From: Deltaproteobacteria bacterium
GTDB lineage: Bacteria; Desulfobacterota; Dissulfuribacteria; Dissulfuribacterales; UBA3076
Direction: 5' to 3'
Assembly (NCBI GenBank): GCA_030605675.1
Contig: JAUWHV010000106.1
Location: forward strand, 1 to 14,133
DNA: 14,133 nucleotides
The notes beneath the pieces are model-generated. The model was not told the DNA's origin, did no database searches, and saw only the letters and a program-made list of their open reading frames with translations. The first letter of the stretch is position 1; each line of letters begins with the position of its first letter. The position numbers and the translations under genes are program-made. This document shows, piece after piece, positions 1-7,215 of this stretch.

Positions 1-61
1 AATTGAGGAATTGAGGAATTGAAATCAATAGAACAACCTTCAATTCCTCAATTCCTCAATT
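1..61. repeat. Perfect 23-bp inverted repeat built of AATTGAGG octads
   Basis: Positions 1-23 are the exact reverse complement of 39-61, separated by a 15-nt loop (24-38). Each arm is itself about three tandem copies of the octamer AATTGAGG, and a degraded further copy follows at 64-75. The transcript would fold into a long AT-rich hairpin just upstream of panD. No T-run follows the stem on the plus strand, so it is not a classical terminator. The window edge cuts the repeat, so its full length is unknown. It is either a simple-sequence repeat that has inverted or a small palindromic element. Confidence 0.85.
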
Positions 62-90
62 CGCAATTCCTGAATTAACGGACTAAAGAT

Positions 91-459
91 ATGTTACGAT
101 CAATGCTTAAATCAAAAATTCATAAGGCTACAGTCACCGAGGCAAACCTCAACTACGAGGGAAGCCTTACTATAGACTCCCACTTGATGGAGTCTGCCGA
201 CCTTTTACCTTTTGAGCAAATAATGGTCTATAATATTTCAAATGGTAGCAGGTTTGACACCTATGTCATAGAAGGAAAAAGAGGCTCCGGCTCTATATGC
301 CTTAATGGGGCTGCCGCCAGAAAAGGATCGCCCGGCGACCTGATAATTATAGCGTCCTATTGTTTGTATTCTGAAGACGAAACAGCCAAAGGCAAAAGCA
401 TCCTGGTCTGGGTAGATGCAAAAAATAAGTTGAAAGAGCGAACTGAAGTGCCGTGGTAA
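91..459 (+). CDS. panD: Aspartate 1-decarboxylase (pyruvoyl-dependent)
   Basis: The 122-aa product matches the usual PanD length of about 120-130 aa and should convert L-aspartate to beta-alanine for pantothenate and CoA synthesis in the cytoplasm. Family hallmarks are visible. The self-cleavage site Gly24-Ser25 sits in NYEGSLTID, where Ser25 becomes the pyruvoyl group. Lys9 and His11 lie in the N-terminal strand, Arg54 and Tyr58 in SRFDTYVIEG, and the conserved NGAAA (72-76) and GDLIIIASY (82-90) segments follow. The ATG start gives the canonical MLRSMLKSKIHKATVT opening. No strong Shine-Dalgarno precedes it (only ACTAAAGAT). panB and panC are not in view. rimO follows 59 nt later on the same strand, so cotranscription is possible but unproven. 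Confidence 0.96.
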   Translation: MLRSMLKSKIHKATVTEANLNYEGSLTIDSHLMESADLLPFEQIMVYNISNGSRFDTYVIEGKRGSGSICLNGAAARKGSPGDLIIIASYCLYSEDETAKGKSILVWVDAKNKLKERTEVPW

Positions 460-518
460 TCTCCCTGATCATCTTGCGGTAAAATGTTTTTTTCCTCTTC
501 CCCTACTCTTCTTTCATA

Positions 519-1802
519 ATGAAAGTCTTTGCCATAAGCCTTGGTTGCCCCAAGAACACCATAGACACCGAGATGGCTCTGGGCTCCCTTGGCTCAACAA
601 ACTCGGGACTAAAGCTCACAAACAATCCCCAAGAAGCGGATTTGCTGATAGTAAATACCTGCGGATTCATAGAAGAAGCCGTATCCGAATCCATAGATAC
701 CATTCTGGCTGTGGCAAGGGAAAAAACGGATGGTCAGGTCCTTGTGGTTATGGGATGTATGGTTCAGAGATACGGCAACGATCTAAAAAAGGAACTGCCG
801 GAGGTGGACGTTTTTCTCGGCACAGGGTCGCCCCAATCACTCGTAACGCTTATCGAAGACCAGACTACACAACACCAGGGACAATCGCCGGACCCCAGGG
901 TGTTGACAACTCCTCCATGGAGGGCCTACGTCAAGATCTCGGAAGGTTGCTCAAATCGGTGTACTTACTGCCTGATTCCCATGTTAAGAGGCAATGAAAT
1001 ATCCCGCTCCATTACGGAAATAGTCTCGGAGGTTAACTCGCTGGCCACAAAAGGGGTTAAGGAAATAACACTGGTGGCCCAGGATCTCACGGCGTACAGA
1101 AATGGCGAAAAGACCCTTCCTGATCTGTTGGAAGCTCTGGCCGGAGAAACGGATTTGCCGTGGATTCGATTGCTCTATCTGCACCCGGGCAAAGTAAACA
1201 TCAGACTGCTTGAAACCATTGCTGCAAATACTGCCATTTGTCCTTATCTGGATATTCCCATTCAACATGCAAGCACTAATATTCTCAGGTCTATGGGGAG
1301 AAGATATGACAGCAAGGCCCTTGAGAATTTACTGTCTCGGATAAGTAAATTGCTCCCCCATGCTGCGGTCAGGACAACGGTTATGGTGGGTTTTCCAGGG
1401 GAGACCGAAGATGATTTTCAAAAATTAAGGGGTTTTGTGGAAAAGTGGGAGTTTGAGCACCTTGGTTGTTTTGTATATTCTGATGAAAAAGAATGTGTGG
1501 CAAACAAATTGCCCGGAAAAGTATCCACAGAAACGGCAATGGCCCGAAAAGATGAAATTATGAATATTCAAGCCAGGATATCCAGGGACAAGAATTCAGA
1601 TATGGTCGGCAGGGTTGAACAGGTGCTCGTTGAAGGACAAAGCTCTGAAACAGAGCTTCTTCTTGTTGGCAGGACCAGATATCAGGCCCCTGAGATTGAC
1701 GGGATAGTCTATATAAACGAAGGAACCGCCCGTTGTGGAGAGATAGTACCTGTTAAAATAACAGATTCTCATATCTATGACCTGGTAGGTGAAATTATAT
1801 AG
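519..1802 (+). CDS. rimO: Ribosomal protein S12 methylthiotransferase RimO
   Basis: The 427-aa product is a radical-SAM methylthiotransferase expected to add a methylthio group to the conserved aspartate of ribosomal protein S12. The N-terminal UPF0004 domain has the three cysteines of the auxiliary cluster: C10 (SLGCPKN), C48 (NTCGF) and C80 (MGCM). The radical-SAM cluster motif CSNRCTYC supplies C144, C148 and C151. The body ends in a TRAM-like domain from about residue 360. The SLGCPKN opening and IPMLRG after the CxxxCxxC favour RimO over MiaB. The ATG at 519 is the only start giving this N-terminus, since the upstream frame closes at 480-482 with no start codon in between. The region before it is pyrimidine-rich with no recognisable Shine-Dalgarno. 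Its last 8 bp overlap tail-to-tail with the minus-strand gene at 1795-1998. Confidence 0.95.
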   Translation: MKVFAISLGCPKNTIDTEMALGSLGSTNSGLKLTNNPQEADLLIVNTCGFIEEAVSESIDTILAVAREKTDGQVLVVMGCMVQRYGNDLKKELPEVDVFLGTGSPQSLVTLIEDQTTQHQGQSPDPRVLTTPPWRAYVKISEGCSNRCTYCLIPMLRGNEISRSITEIVSEVNSLATKGVKEITLVAQDLTAYRNGEKTLPDLLEALAGETDLPWIRLLYLHPGKVNIRLLETIAANTAICPYLDIPIQHASTNILRSMGRRYDSKALENLLSRISKLLPHAAVRTTVMVGFPGETEDDFQKLRGFVEKWEFEHLGCFVYSDEKECVANKLPGKVSTETAMARKDEIMNIQARISRDKNSDMVGRVEQVLVEGQSSETELLLVGRTRYQAPEIDGIVYINEGTARCGEIVPVKITDSHIYDLVGEII

Positions 1803-1998
1803 TTCCCCCCTGTACGAGCTTTGCAAACAACTCAAAGCTCCTGTCATAAGTACGCTCTGCCTCAGATGGAAAACAGCAAGCCGGGAGCTGACGCATTTTT
1901 AGGTGATATTGTATACACTCGCAGCATATACCCTTTTTGGGACACGGCTCATATGTGCAGTTGCACCTTTTGATGTTTTCTTCTTTTTGACACTCCAT
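1795..1998 (-). CDS. Small cysteine-rich protein, DUF6485-type
   Basis: The 67-aa product has nine cysteines (C3, C12, C14, C19, C25, C26, C28, C41, C42), arranged as RCNCTYEPC, then GICCECIQYH, then ACCFP, followed by a short helix containing EAERTYDRSFELF. This pattern matches what I recall of the DUF6485 family, small proteins of unknown function in anaerobes. The spacing suggests a metal site (zinc or Fe-S), which is inference. A strong ribosome-binding site, AAGGAG, lies at 2007-2012 on the minus strand, 8 nt before the ATG, so translation is likely. There is no signal peptide or membrane segment. It converges with rimO (8-bp overlap) and is downstream of gyrB, separated by the 2030-2159 repeat. 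Confidence 0.82.
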   Translation of the reverse strand: MECQKEENIKRCNCTYEPCPKKGICCECIQYHLKMRQLPACCFPSEAERTYDRSFELFAKLVQGGTI

Positions 1999-2006
1999 CC
2001 CAACAT

Positions 2007-2012
2007 CTCCTT
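2007..2012 (-). promoter_or_regulatory. Strong Shine-Dalgarno for the Cys-rich small ORF
   Basis: The minus strand reads AAGGAG here, 8 nt before the ATG at 1998. This is one of the better ribosome-binding sites in the window and supports the small gene being real. Confidence 0.75.
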
Positions 2013-2093
2013 ATGAGCCTTTTATGAGCTATATAGTGCCTGAACGGAAACTCAAAATTTTGTTTTCTCAATTAAGGTTACTTCCTTTTTTAA

Positions 2094-2121
2094 ATTCAAA
2101 ATTCAAAATTTACCATTCAAA
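2094..2121. repeat. ATTCAAA heptad tandem repeat
   Basis: Four consecutive 7-mers read ATTCAAA, ATTCAAA, ATTTACC, ATTCAAA. It lies inside the 2030-2159 element. Similar short-period AATT-containing repeats occur at 1-61 and 7849-7871. Confidence 0.7.
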
Positions 2122-2124
2122 ATT

Positions 2125-2153
2125 GTGTCTGAACGGCATTTTTGTTCAGACAC
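2125..2153 (-). terminator. Hairpin directly after gyrB, possible terminator
   Basis: GTGTCTGAAC (2125-2134) and GTTCAGACAC (2144-2153) form a perfect 10-bp stem with a 9-nt loop. Reading on the minus strand it begins at the gyrB stop codon and is followed by a T-rich stretch (AATTTTGAATGG and onward) rather than a clean U-tract. It may end the dnaN-gyrB transcript, but it is also one end of the inverted-repeat element, so termination could be incidental. Confidence 0.45.
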
Positions 2154-4573
2154 TATATATCCAACTCCCGAACCTCCAGTGCATGGGTCTGAATAAACTC
2201 CCTGCGAGGTTCAATCTTTTCACCCATAAGAGTAGTAAACAGGCTTTCTGCTTCATCTGCGTCCCTGATGGTCACCTTAAGCAAAGTCCGTTTTTCCGGA
2301 TTCATGGTCGTGTCCCACAACTGAATGGGATTCATTTCTCCCAACCCTTTATATCTTTGGGTCGAGATACCCCTTCTCCCTTCGTTTCGGAAAAAATCCA
2401 GAAGTTCATCAAGCCTGTCTAATCTCTTAACAGGTTTATCTTCAGAGTAGACCTCAATGGATGCATCAACCATTAATTCTACTTTGTTATACGCCTTTAC
2501 AAGACGACGGAATTCCGCCTGCTGTGCCAAATCAGGTCCGACCTTGCCGGTCAAATAGGCCAGGTCCTCTACCCCAACAACGAATTCATAGCCTGAAATC
2601 TCAGAACCTGAGGGCTTGACCCGTCCCACTTTATATCCCTTTTCCATGAGCTTTTCCGCCAGACTTTTTACAAAAGATTCTTCATTAAACTGACCGGGAT
2701 TCTTAACTCCCAGGATCAGTAAATCCTGACTCAGTTTCCTCCACAAGCCCTTTCTGGACATTACTTCCAAAGCGTCTTCATAAGAGACTATGCTTTCCAG
2801 AAATGTCTTGAGTTTTTCTCCCTTAATGGCACGCTCCCTGTTTTCAGGCTTTATAGCCATGTTTTTTGTGGCCCTTTCAAAGAGATAGTTGTCGAGTTCT
2901 GCCTCATCCTTAAAGAAAAACTCCTTCTTTTTTCCCAGTGCCATCCTGTATAGAGGGGGTTGGGCTACATAAAGCATGCCGTTTTCCACAAGCGTGATCA
3001 TCTGACGATAAAAAAAAGTCAACAGGAGTGTCCTTATGTGGGCGCCGTCTACATCGGCATCTGTCATAATAATGATCTTATGATACCTTACCTTTGATGG
3101 ATCGAACTCGTCAGCGCCTATACCCGTACCAATGGAGGCAACAAGATTGCGTATCTCTTCGCTGGCAAGCATTTTGTCAAATCTTGCCTTTTCCACATTC
3201 ATAATCTTTCCACGAAGAGGCAGTATTGCTTGGTAGCGCCTGTCTCTTCCCTGTTTTGCACTACCACCTGCGGAGTCACCCTCCACAATAAAAATTTCTC
3301 TCCTTTCAGGATCTTTTTCCTGACATTCAGCTAACTTCCCGGCCATAAGCATATCCTGGCTACCCTTCTTCCTGGTAAGCTCTTTTGCCCTTTTGGCCGC
3401 CTCTCTTGCCCTTGCTGCATCCACGGCCTTAGTAAGTATCTTCTTGGCCACCGAAGGATTCTCTTCCAGATAGCTTGAAATTTTTTCATGGGCTATTGAA
3501 GACACTATTGACCTTACTTCACTGTTTCCCAGTTTTGTCTTGGTCTGGCCTTCAAATTGAGGATTTGGGACCCTAACTGATATAACACACATAAGGCCCT
3601 CTCTTACATCTTCACCCTCCAGCTTCTCCCTCAATTTTTTGGGTACAATATCATCACTGGCGTATTTATTGATACATTTTGTCAGGGCCAACCTAAATCC
3701 TGCTACATGCGTACCGCCTTCTTTGGTACGTATATTATTTACATAGCTTAAAATTTTCTCTGAATACGCCTGGTTGTATTGAAAGGCTATCTCCAGCTGT
3801 ACCTGGTCCCGCTCGCCATCAATGTAGACGGGTGTTTCGTGAACCAACTCTTTACTTTTGTTGAGATACTCTACAAATGAAGTAATTCCCCCTTTAAATT
3901 GATATTCTTTATTGTTCCCGGTCTTCTCATCTTCAAGATAGATTTTCACAGACGGGTTTAGAAAAGCCAATTCCCTCATTCTGGCCTGTAGTATCTCGTA
4001 CTGATACTCTGTTGTCTCTTGAAATATTTGGGTGTCCGGTTTGAATGTTATTTTTGTACCTTGCTTTTCAGTAGATCCAAGAAGCTCTATTGGACCCACA
4101 GGCTCTCCTCTTTTATAGGTCTGCCTGTAAACCTTTCCATCCCTGTAAATTTCTGCCTCCAGGAATTCGGAGAGACCATTGACCACTGATACCCCTACCC
4201 CATGAAGACCTCCGGAGACCTTGTAGGTCTGATGATCAAACTTACCACCGGCGTGTAAACGGGTCATTACCAGCTCCAGGCCTGGTATTCCTTCTGTTGG
4301 ATGAATATCTACAGGTATGCCCCGACCATTATCCTCAACTACAACGCTTCCATCTTCTTGAATTATGACCTTAATAGAGGTGCAATATCCAACCATGGCC
4401 TCGTCAATGCTATTATCCACTACTTCATATACGAGGTGATGAAGGCCCTCTATAGAGGTATTTCCTATATACATAGCAGGTCTTTTACGAACTGCCGCCA
4501 GCCCGGAAAGTACCTTTATCTGTTTAGAAGCATACTCTTGTTCATTCTCGTTAACTTTATTATTGTTTTCCAT
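2153..4573 (-). CDS. gyrB: DNA gyrase subunit B
   Basis: The 806-aa product is the ATPase/TOPRIM subunit of DNA gyrase, which introduces negative supercoils together with GyrA. Visible landmarks in order: GHKL ATPase DNSIDEA (53-59), DNGRGIP (81-87) and GGLHGVG (121-127); transducer-domain QTKTKLGN (343-350); TOPRIM EGDSAGGS (431-438), PLRGK (452-456) and DADVDG (505-510); C-terminal QRYKGLGEMNP (739-749). Between TOPRIM and the tail is an insertion of about 165 residues (roughly 550-715), as in the approximately 804-aa long-form GyrB of proteobacteria. The ATG at 4573 follows an in-frame stop, so no earlier start exists. The nearest Shine-Dalgarno (AGAGGA, 4589-4594) is an unusually long 15 nt away. 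It lies 87 nt downstream of dnaN on the same strand; gyrA and recF are not in view. Its stop codon lies within a repeat end. Confidence 0.98.
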   Translation of the reverse strand: MENNNKVNENEQEYASKQIKVLSGLAAVRKRPAMYIGNTSIEGLHHLVYEVVDNSIDEAMVGYCTSIKVIIQEDGSVVVEDNGRGIPVDIHPTEGIPGLELVMTRLHAGGKFDHQTYKVSGGLHGVGVSVVNGLSEFLEAEIYRDGKVYRQTYKRGEPVGPIELLGSTEKQGTKITFKPDTQIFQETTEYQYEILQARMRELAFLNPSVKIYLEDEKTGNNKEYQFKGGITSFVEYLNKSKELVHETPVYIDGERDQVQLEIAFQYNQAYSEKILSYVNNIRTKEGGTHVAGFRLALTKCINKYASDDIVPKKLREKLEGEDVREGLMCVISVRVPNPQFEGQTKTKLGNSEVRSIVSSIAHEKISSYLEENPSVAKKILTKAVDAARAREAAKRAKELTRKKGSQDMLMAGKLAECQEKDPERREIFIVEGDSAGGSAKQGRDRRYQAILPLRGKIMNVEKARFDKMLASEEIRNLVASIGTGIGADEFDPSKVRYHKIIIMTDADVDGAHIRTLLLTFFYRQMITLVENGMLYVAQPPLYRMALGKKKEFFFKDEAELDNYLFERATKNMAIKPENRERAIKGEKLKTFLESIVSYEDALEVMSRKGLWRKLSQDLLILGVKNPGQFNEESFVKSLAEKLMEKGYKVGRVKPSGSEISGYEFVVGVEDLAYLTGKVGPDLAQQAEFRRLVKAYNKVELMVDASIEVYSEDKPVKRLDRLDELLDFFRNEGRRGISTQRYKGLGEMNPIQLWDTTMNPEKRTLLKVTIRDADEAESLFTTLMGEKIEPRREFIQTHALEVRELDI

Positions 4574-4600
4574 AGACTAAAGTGATAATCCTCTTATTTG

Positions 4601-4616
4601 CTGTAAACGCTTACAG
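4601..4616. promoter_or_regulatory. Palindrome CTGTAA-acgc-TTACAG in the dnaN-gyrB spacer
   Basis: A 6-bp perfect inverted repeat with a 4-nt centre lies in the 87-nt gap between dnaN and gyrB. Its sequence matches 15 of 16 positions of the reverse complement of 9789-9804, the start of the MITE-like element near yifB. It may be an operator or a remnant of that repeat family. A weaker relative, CCGTGAACTGTTAT, lies nearby at about 4649-4662. Confidence 0.4.
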
Positions 4617-4660
4617 TTCGATGTACGGTAAAAATGGCGCTGTAATTCCGTGAACTGTTA

Positions 4661-5803
4661 TTATTTGCTTTCCTCTTTGACAAGATTCATAGGCATTATT
4701 AATCCCAAAAATCCAATATCTTCATTACCTCTCAGCAGACATGGAGATTCAGGGTTGTTGGCAGTTAATTCCACCCTTTCCGAATCCATTACAGATAAGG
4801 CATCCATAAGATATTTTGCATTAAAAGCGATTTCAAATGGTTCTCCATGATACTCTATATCAATAGTTTCCTTTGCTTCTCCTATCTCCTTATATAAAGA
4901 CTCTATTTCAATCGATTCTGTTGTAACACTAGCTTTAACCCCTCTGAAAGTAGTATCGGAAGATAGGATTGAAATACGTTTTAGTGCATTAAATACCTCT
5001 AATCTGTCAAAGGTTAAGTAACGGTCTTTACCTTTTGGTATTATATCACGATAATCTGGAAATTTGCCTTCAACCAATCTTACTACCAGGTGATCGTTAC
5101 CACACGTAACAAAACAAAAGTTATTATCAATACCCCAAACCATTCTTTCATGACCTTCTATAATTTTTCTTATTTCTTGGGCCCCTTTTCTAGGAATAAT
5201 GACTCCTTGCTCAAGACCTAATCCCTTTTCCGGAATATATTTTTCCATCAGGCTGAGCCTGTGGCCATCTGAACTTACCATTCGTATTTGAGATTTCCCT
5301 TCTTCATCATGTTCTTCCTCAAAATATATACCTGAAAGGCTGTATTTACGATCGTCATAAGATGAAGAAAATATTGTCTTTTCGATCATTTCTTTTATAA
5401 TTGAAGATTCTAAATCAATGGCGTTTTCGCTGCTTATATGTCTAAATCTCGGGAAATCATCAGGAGCTAGTCCTCCAATTTTGTATTCGGCTTTCTCATT
5501 AGCTCCAATTTTCAACCATGTATTTTTATATTCTTCGAAAAAAATTTCTTCAGATGGGAATTCTTTAACTATTTCATAAAATTTTCGTGCATTAATAGTA
5601 ATAGCTCCTTGTTCTATAACCGAACAAGGAATTTTACTCTTGTAACTTATTTCTAAATCAGTAGCTTCAACAAATAGATGATTTTCGTCTGTATAAATAA
5701 ATACGTTATTAATGATAGTCATTGTAGTCTTTTTATCTACAATAGACTGAATATTGGAAAGAGGATTTAGAAAATCAGCTTTTTTAACTGAAAATTTTAG
5801 CAT
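4661..5803 (-). CDS. dnaN: DNA polymerase III beta subunit (sliding clamp)
   Basis: The 380-aa product is within the family's usual 365-380 range and forms the dimeric ring that tethers Pol III to DNA. Three clamp domains of about 125 residues can be followed: N-terminal MLKFSVKKADFLNPLSNI, central SLSGIYFE and SSDGHRLS (about residue 180), and C-terminal FNAKYLMDAL ending in IMPMNL. The last is a variant of the usual MPMRL tail that borders the peptide-binding pocket. The ATG at 5803 has a GGAG ribosome-binding site at 5811-5814, 7 nt away. It is the first gene of a dnaN-gyrB unit; dnaA is not upstream, and instead a divergent methyltransferase gene begins 267 bp away. Its coding sequence is visibly more AT-rich than gyrB or groEL. 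Confidence 0.97.
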   Translation of the reverse strand: MLKFSVKKADFLNPLSNIQSIVDKKTTMTIINNVFIYTDENHLFVEATDLEISYKSKIPCSVIEQGAITINARKFYEIVKEFPSEEIFFEEYKNTWLKIGANEKAEYKIGGLAPDDFPRFRHISSENAIDLESSIIKEMIEKTIFSSSYDDRKYSLSGIYFEEEHDEEGKSQIRMVSSDGHRLSLMEKYIPEKGLGLEQGVIIPRKGAQEIRKIIEGHERMVWGIDNNFCFVTCGNDHLVVRLVEGKFPDYRDIIPKGKDRYLTFDRLEVFNALKRISILSSDTTFRGVKASVTTESIEIESLYKEIGEAKETIDIEYHGEPFEIAFNAKYLMDALSVMDSERVELTANNPESPCLLRGNEDIGFLGLIMPMNLVKEESK

Positions 5804-6070
5804 ATTATTACTCCATTTATTTAAATAAAAGATAAAGTTAATAAGTGCTGTTATTTTTGTTTAGAAAATATTTAATTAATTGATATTATATGAAATTAAT
5901 AGGTAAAAAAACCTTTTCTATAGTTGTGATTAAATGTTTAAAAAATTGATGTGGTTATTTATCAAGGAAAAACTAACAAATTTTTAACGAGAAATTAACA
6001 AAACCGATTTTGCATATTTGAAAAATATGTTTTATAAATAATCTCAAATAGATCCAAAGGTTACCATAAA
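5804..6070. promoter_or_regulatory. AT-rich divergent intergenic region (promoters; possible origin)
   Basis: This 267-bp spacer between the divergent dnaN and methyltransferase genes is strikingly AT-rich. A perfect minus-strand TATAAT lies at 5885-5890, a possible dnaN -10 with a poor -35. A forward promoter candidate is described separately. Two sequences matching the DnaA box at 7 of 9 positions lie 25 bp apart in the same orientation (TGTGATTAA 5925-5933; TGTGGTTAT 5950-5958). No exact TTATCCACA is present. Together with dnaN-gyrB and a nearby parS, it is a weak candidate for the replication origin; a simple promoter region is equally possible. Confidence 0.4.
6010..6038 (+). promoter_or_regulatory. 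Candidate promoter with embedded palindrome for the MidA-like gene
   Basis: TTGCAT (6010-6015) and TATAAA (6033-6038) are separated by 17 bp, upstream of the ATG at 6071. A perfect 7-bp inverted repeat, CATATTT-gaa-AAATATG (6013-6029), fills the space between the two boxes, where a repressor could sit. The -35 matches the sigma-70 consensus only in TTG, so the promoter is a moderate guess. Confidence 0.4.
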
Positions 6071-7210
6071 ATGAAAGATTTTTCCAACGAATTGATTAAA
6101 ATTATCTGTGATAAAGTAAAGAAATTTGGGCCAATAACATTCAAGGATTTCATGGAGATGGCCCTCTATCATGAGAAATATGGATATTACTCCGGATCGT
6201 ATGTTCCTATCGGGAAAAAAGGAGATTTTATTACAAGTCCGCATACACATTGTCTTTATGGTGCATTACATGCGAGACAAATAGAAGAATTCTGGGAGAT
6301 ATTAAACCATAATGCCTTTACTGTTGTAGAAATGGGGGCGGGAGCCGGATATCTTGCGAAAGATATTTTGTCTTATTTGTCAAACAGGGAAATTTTTAAA
6401 TCGATTAATTACATAATAGTAGAACATAAGGCCGAAACAGCCTATTACCAGCAGGATCTTTTGAAACCATTTATCAATAAAATCAGTTGGGTAAGCAGAC
6501 TTTCAGATTTGGATTCTGTTAAAGGTTGTATTATTTCAAATGAGCTTTTAGATGCTTTTCCTGTCCATCTTATTCAAAAGGAGGATTCAGGTTTTAAGGA
6601 AATATATTTAGACTTCAAGGAAGAGGGTAATCATAAAGAGGTTCTCGCGGACTTGAGCACTCCTCAACTGGTAGAATACGCAAAGGCACTCCCTTCGGAT
6701 CTTCCTGAGGGTTACCGTACAGAAGCAAATCTTTCCATCAAGCACTGGATTTCAGAATTAGCTGGTATAATTCCTAAAGGATTTGTTGTTACAATAGATT
6801 ATGGACATACAAGAAAAGAGTACTTCCATCCGGGAAGAAACAGGGGCACCCTTTTGGCGTATATGAATCACAGTGTAAATGAGGAATTGTATGAAAGGGC
6901 GGGGGAACAGGATTTAACAGCCCATGTTAATTTCAGTGATTTACACAGATGGGGCAAGGAAGTCGGTTTTTCCACTCTGGGATATGTCCCTCAGTGGGCT
7001 TTTTTGGCCGGACTTGATTTTGAGGAGACCTTTATGGAACTTTCCGGTGGAAAATTTGATCCGTTTTCTCCGGAGTTGGCCGCGGTGAAAATGTTATTAT
7101 TGCCCCAGGGAATGGGAGAGTCCCATAAGGTCCTGGTGCAAGGAAAAGGAGTTCCTTCAGATTTGGTTTTAAAGGGATTTTCACTAAAGAATATTATGAA
7201 GAGGCTTTAA
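6071..7210 (+). CDS. SAM-dependent methyltransferase, MidA/NDUFAF7 family (COG1565)
   Basis: The 379-aa protein has the features of the DUF185/Methyltransf_28 family. The N-terminal segment GPITFKDFMEMALYHEKYGYY (about 20-40) and GDFITSPHTH (51-60) are family signatures. A class I SAM-binding glycine loop, EMGAGAGYLA (87-96), follows, then SNELLDAFPVH (about 156-166) and a central DYGH (about 238-241). The mitochondrial member NDUFAF7/MidA methylates an arginine of a complex I subunit; the bacterial role is less clear, so a protein arginine methyltransferase is only inferred. The ATG at 6071 is preceded by AAAGG (6056-6060) at a 10-nt spacing. The HAD gene starts 5 nt after its stop, so the two are probably one operon. 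No nuo genes are in the window. Confidence 0.88.
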   Translation: MKDFSNELIKIICDKVKKFGPITFKDFMEMALYHEKYGYYSGSYVPIGKKGDFITSPHTHCLYGALHARQIEEFWEILNHNAFTVVEMGAGAGYLAKDILSYLSNREIFKSINYIIVEHKAETAYYQQDLLKPFINKISWVSRLSDLDSVKGCIISNELLDAFPVHLIQKEDSGFKEIYLDFKEEGNHKEVLADLSTPQLVEYAKALPSDLPEGYRTEANLSIKHWISELAGIIPKGFVVTIDYGHTRKEYFHPGRNRGTLLAYMNHSVNEELYERAGEQDLTAHVNFSDLHRWGKEVGFSTLGYVPQWAFLAGLDFEETFMELSGGKFDPFSPELAAVKMLLLPQGMGESHKVLVQGKGVPSDLVLKGFSLKNIMKRL

Positions 7211-7215
7211 GAAAA

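Larger units (their letters stand above)
2030..2159. repeat. MITE-like element with 16-bp terminal inverted repeats
   Basis: TATATAGTGCCTGAAC at 2030-2045 is the inverted partner of GTTCAGACACTATATA at 2144-2159 (15 of 16 positions pair). The 98-bp interior has a CAAAATTTTG palindrome, a run of ATTCAAA heptads (2094-2121), and an inner third copy of the terminal motif (GTGTCTGAAC, 2125-2134). It holds no plausible coding sequence. The right end overlaps the gyrB stop codon, so the element supplies the final TAG. It resembles a small non-autonomous transposable element; no transposase or clear target-site duplication is visible. Confidence 0.55.

Noticed and set aside
1..61. CRISPR-like repeat at the window start
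   Set aside because: Units are contiguous octamers without unique spacers, and no cas gene is present.
2024..2422. 132-codon plus-strand frame opposite the gyrB 3' end
   Set aside because: It is antisense to conserved gyrB codons and has no ribosome-binding site or recognisable domain.
4413..4421. TTATCCACT, an 8/9 DnaA box, and similar GTATCCACA at 1521 and 7531
   Set aside because: All lie inside conserved coding regions, are isolated, and do not form a cluster as expected of an origin.
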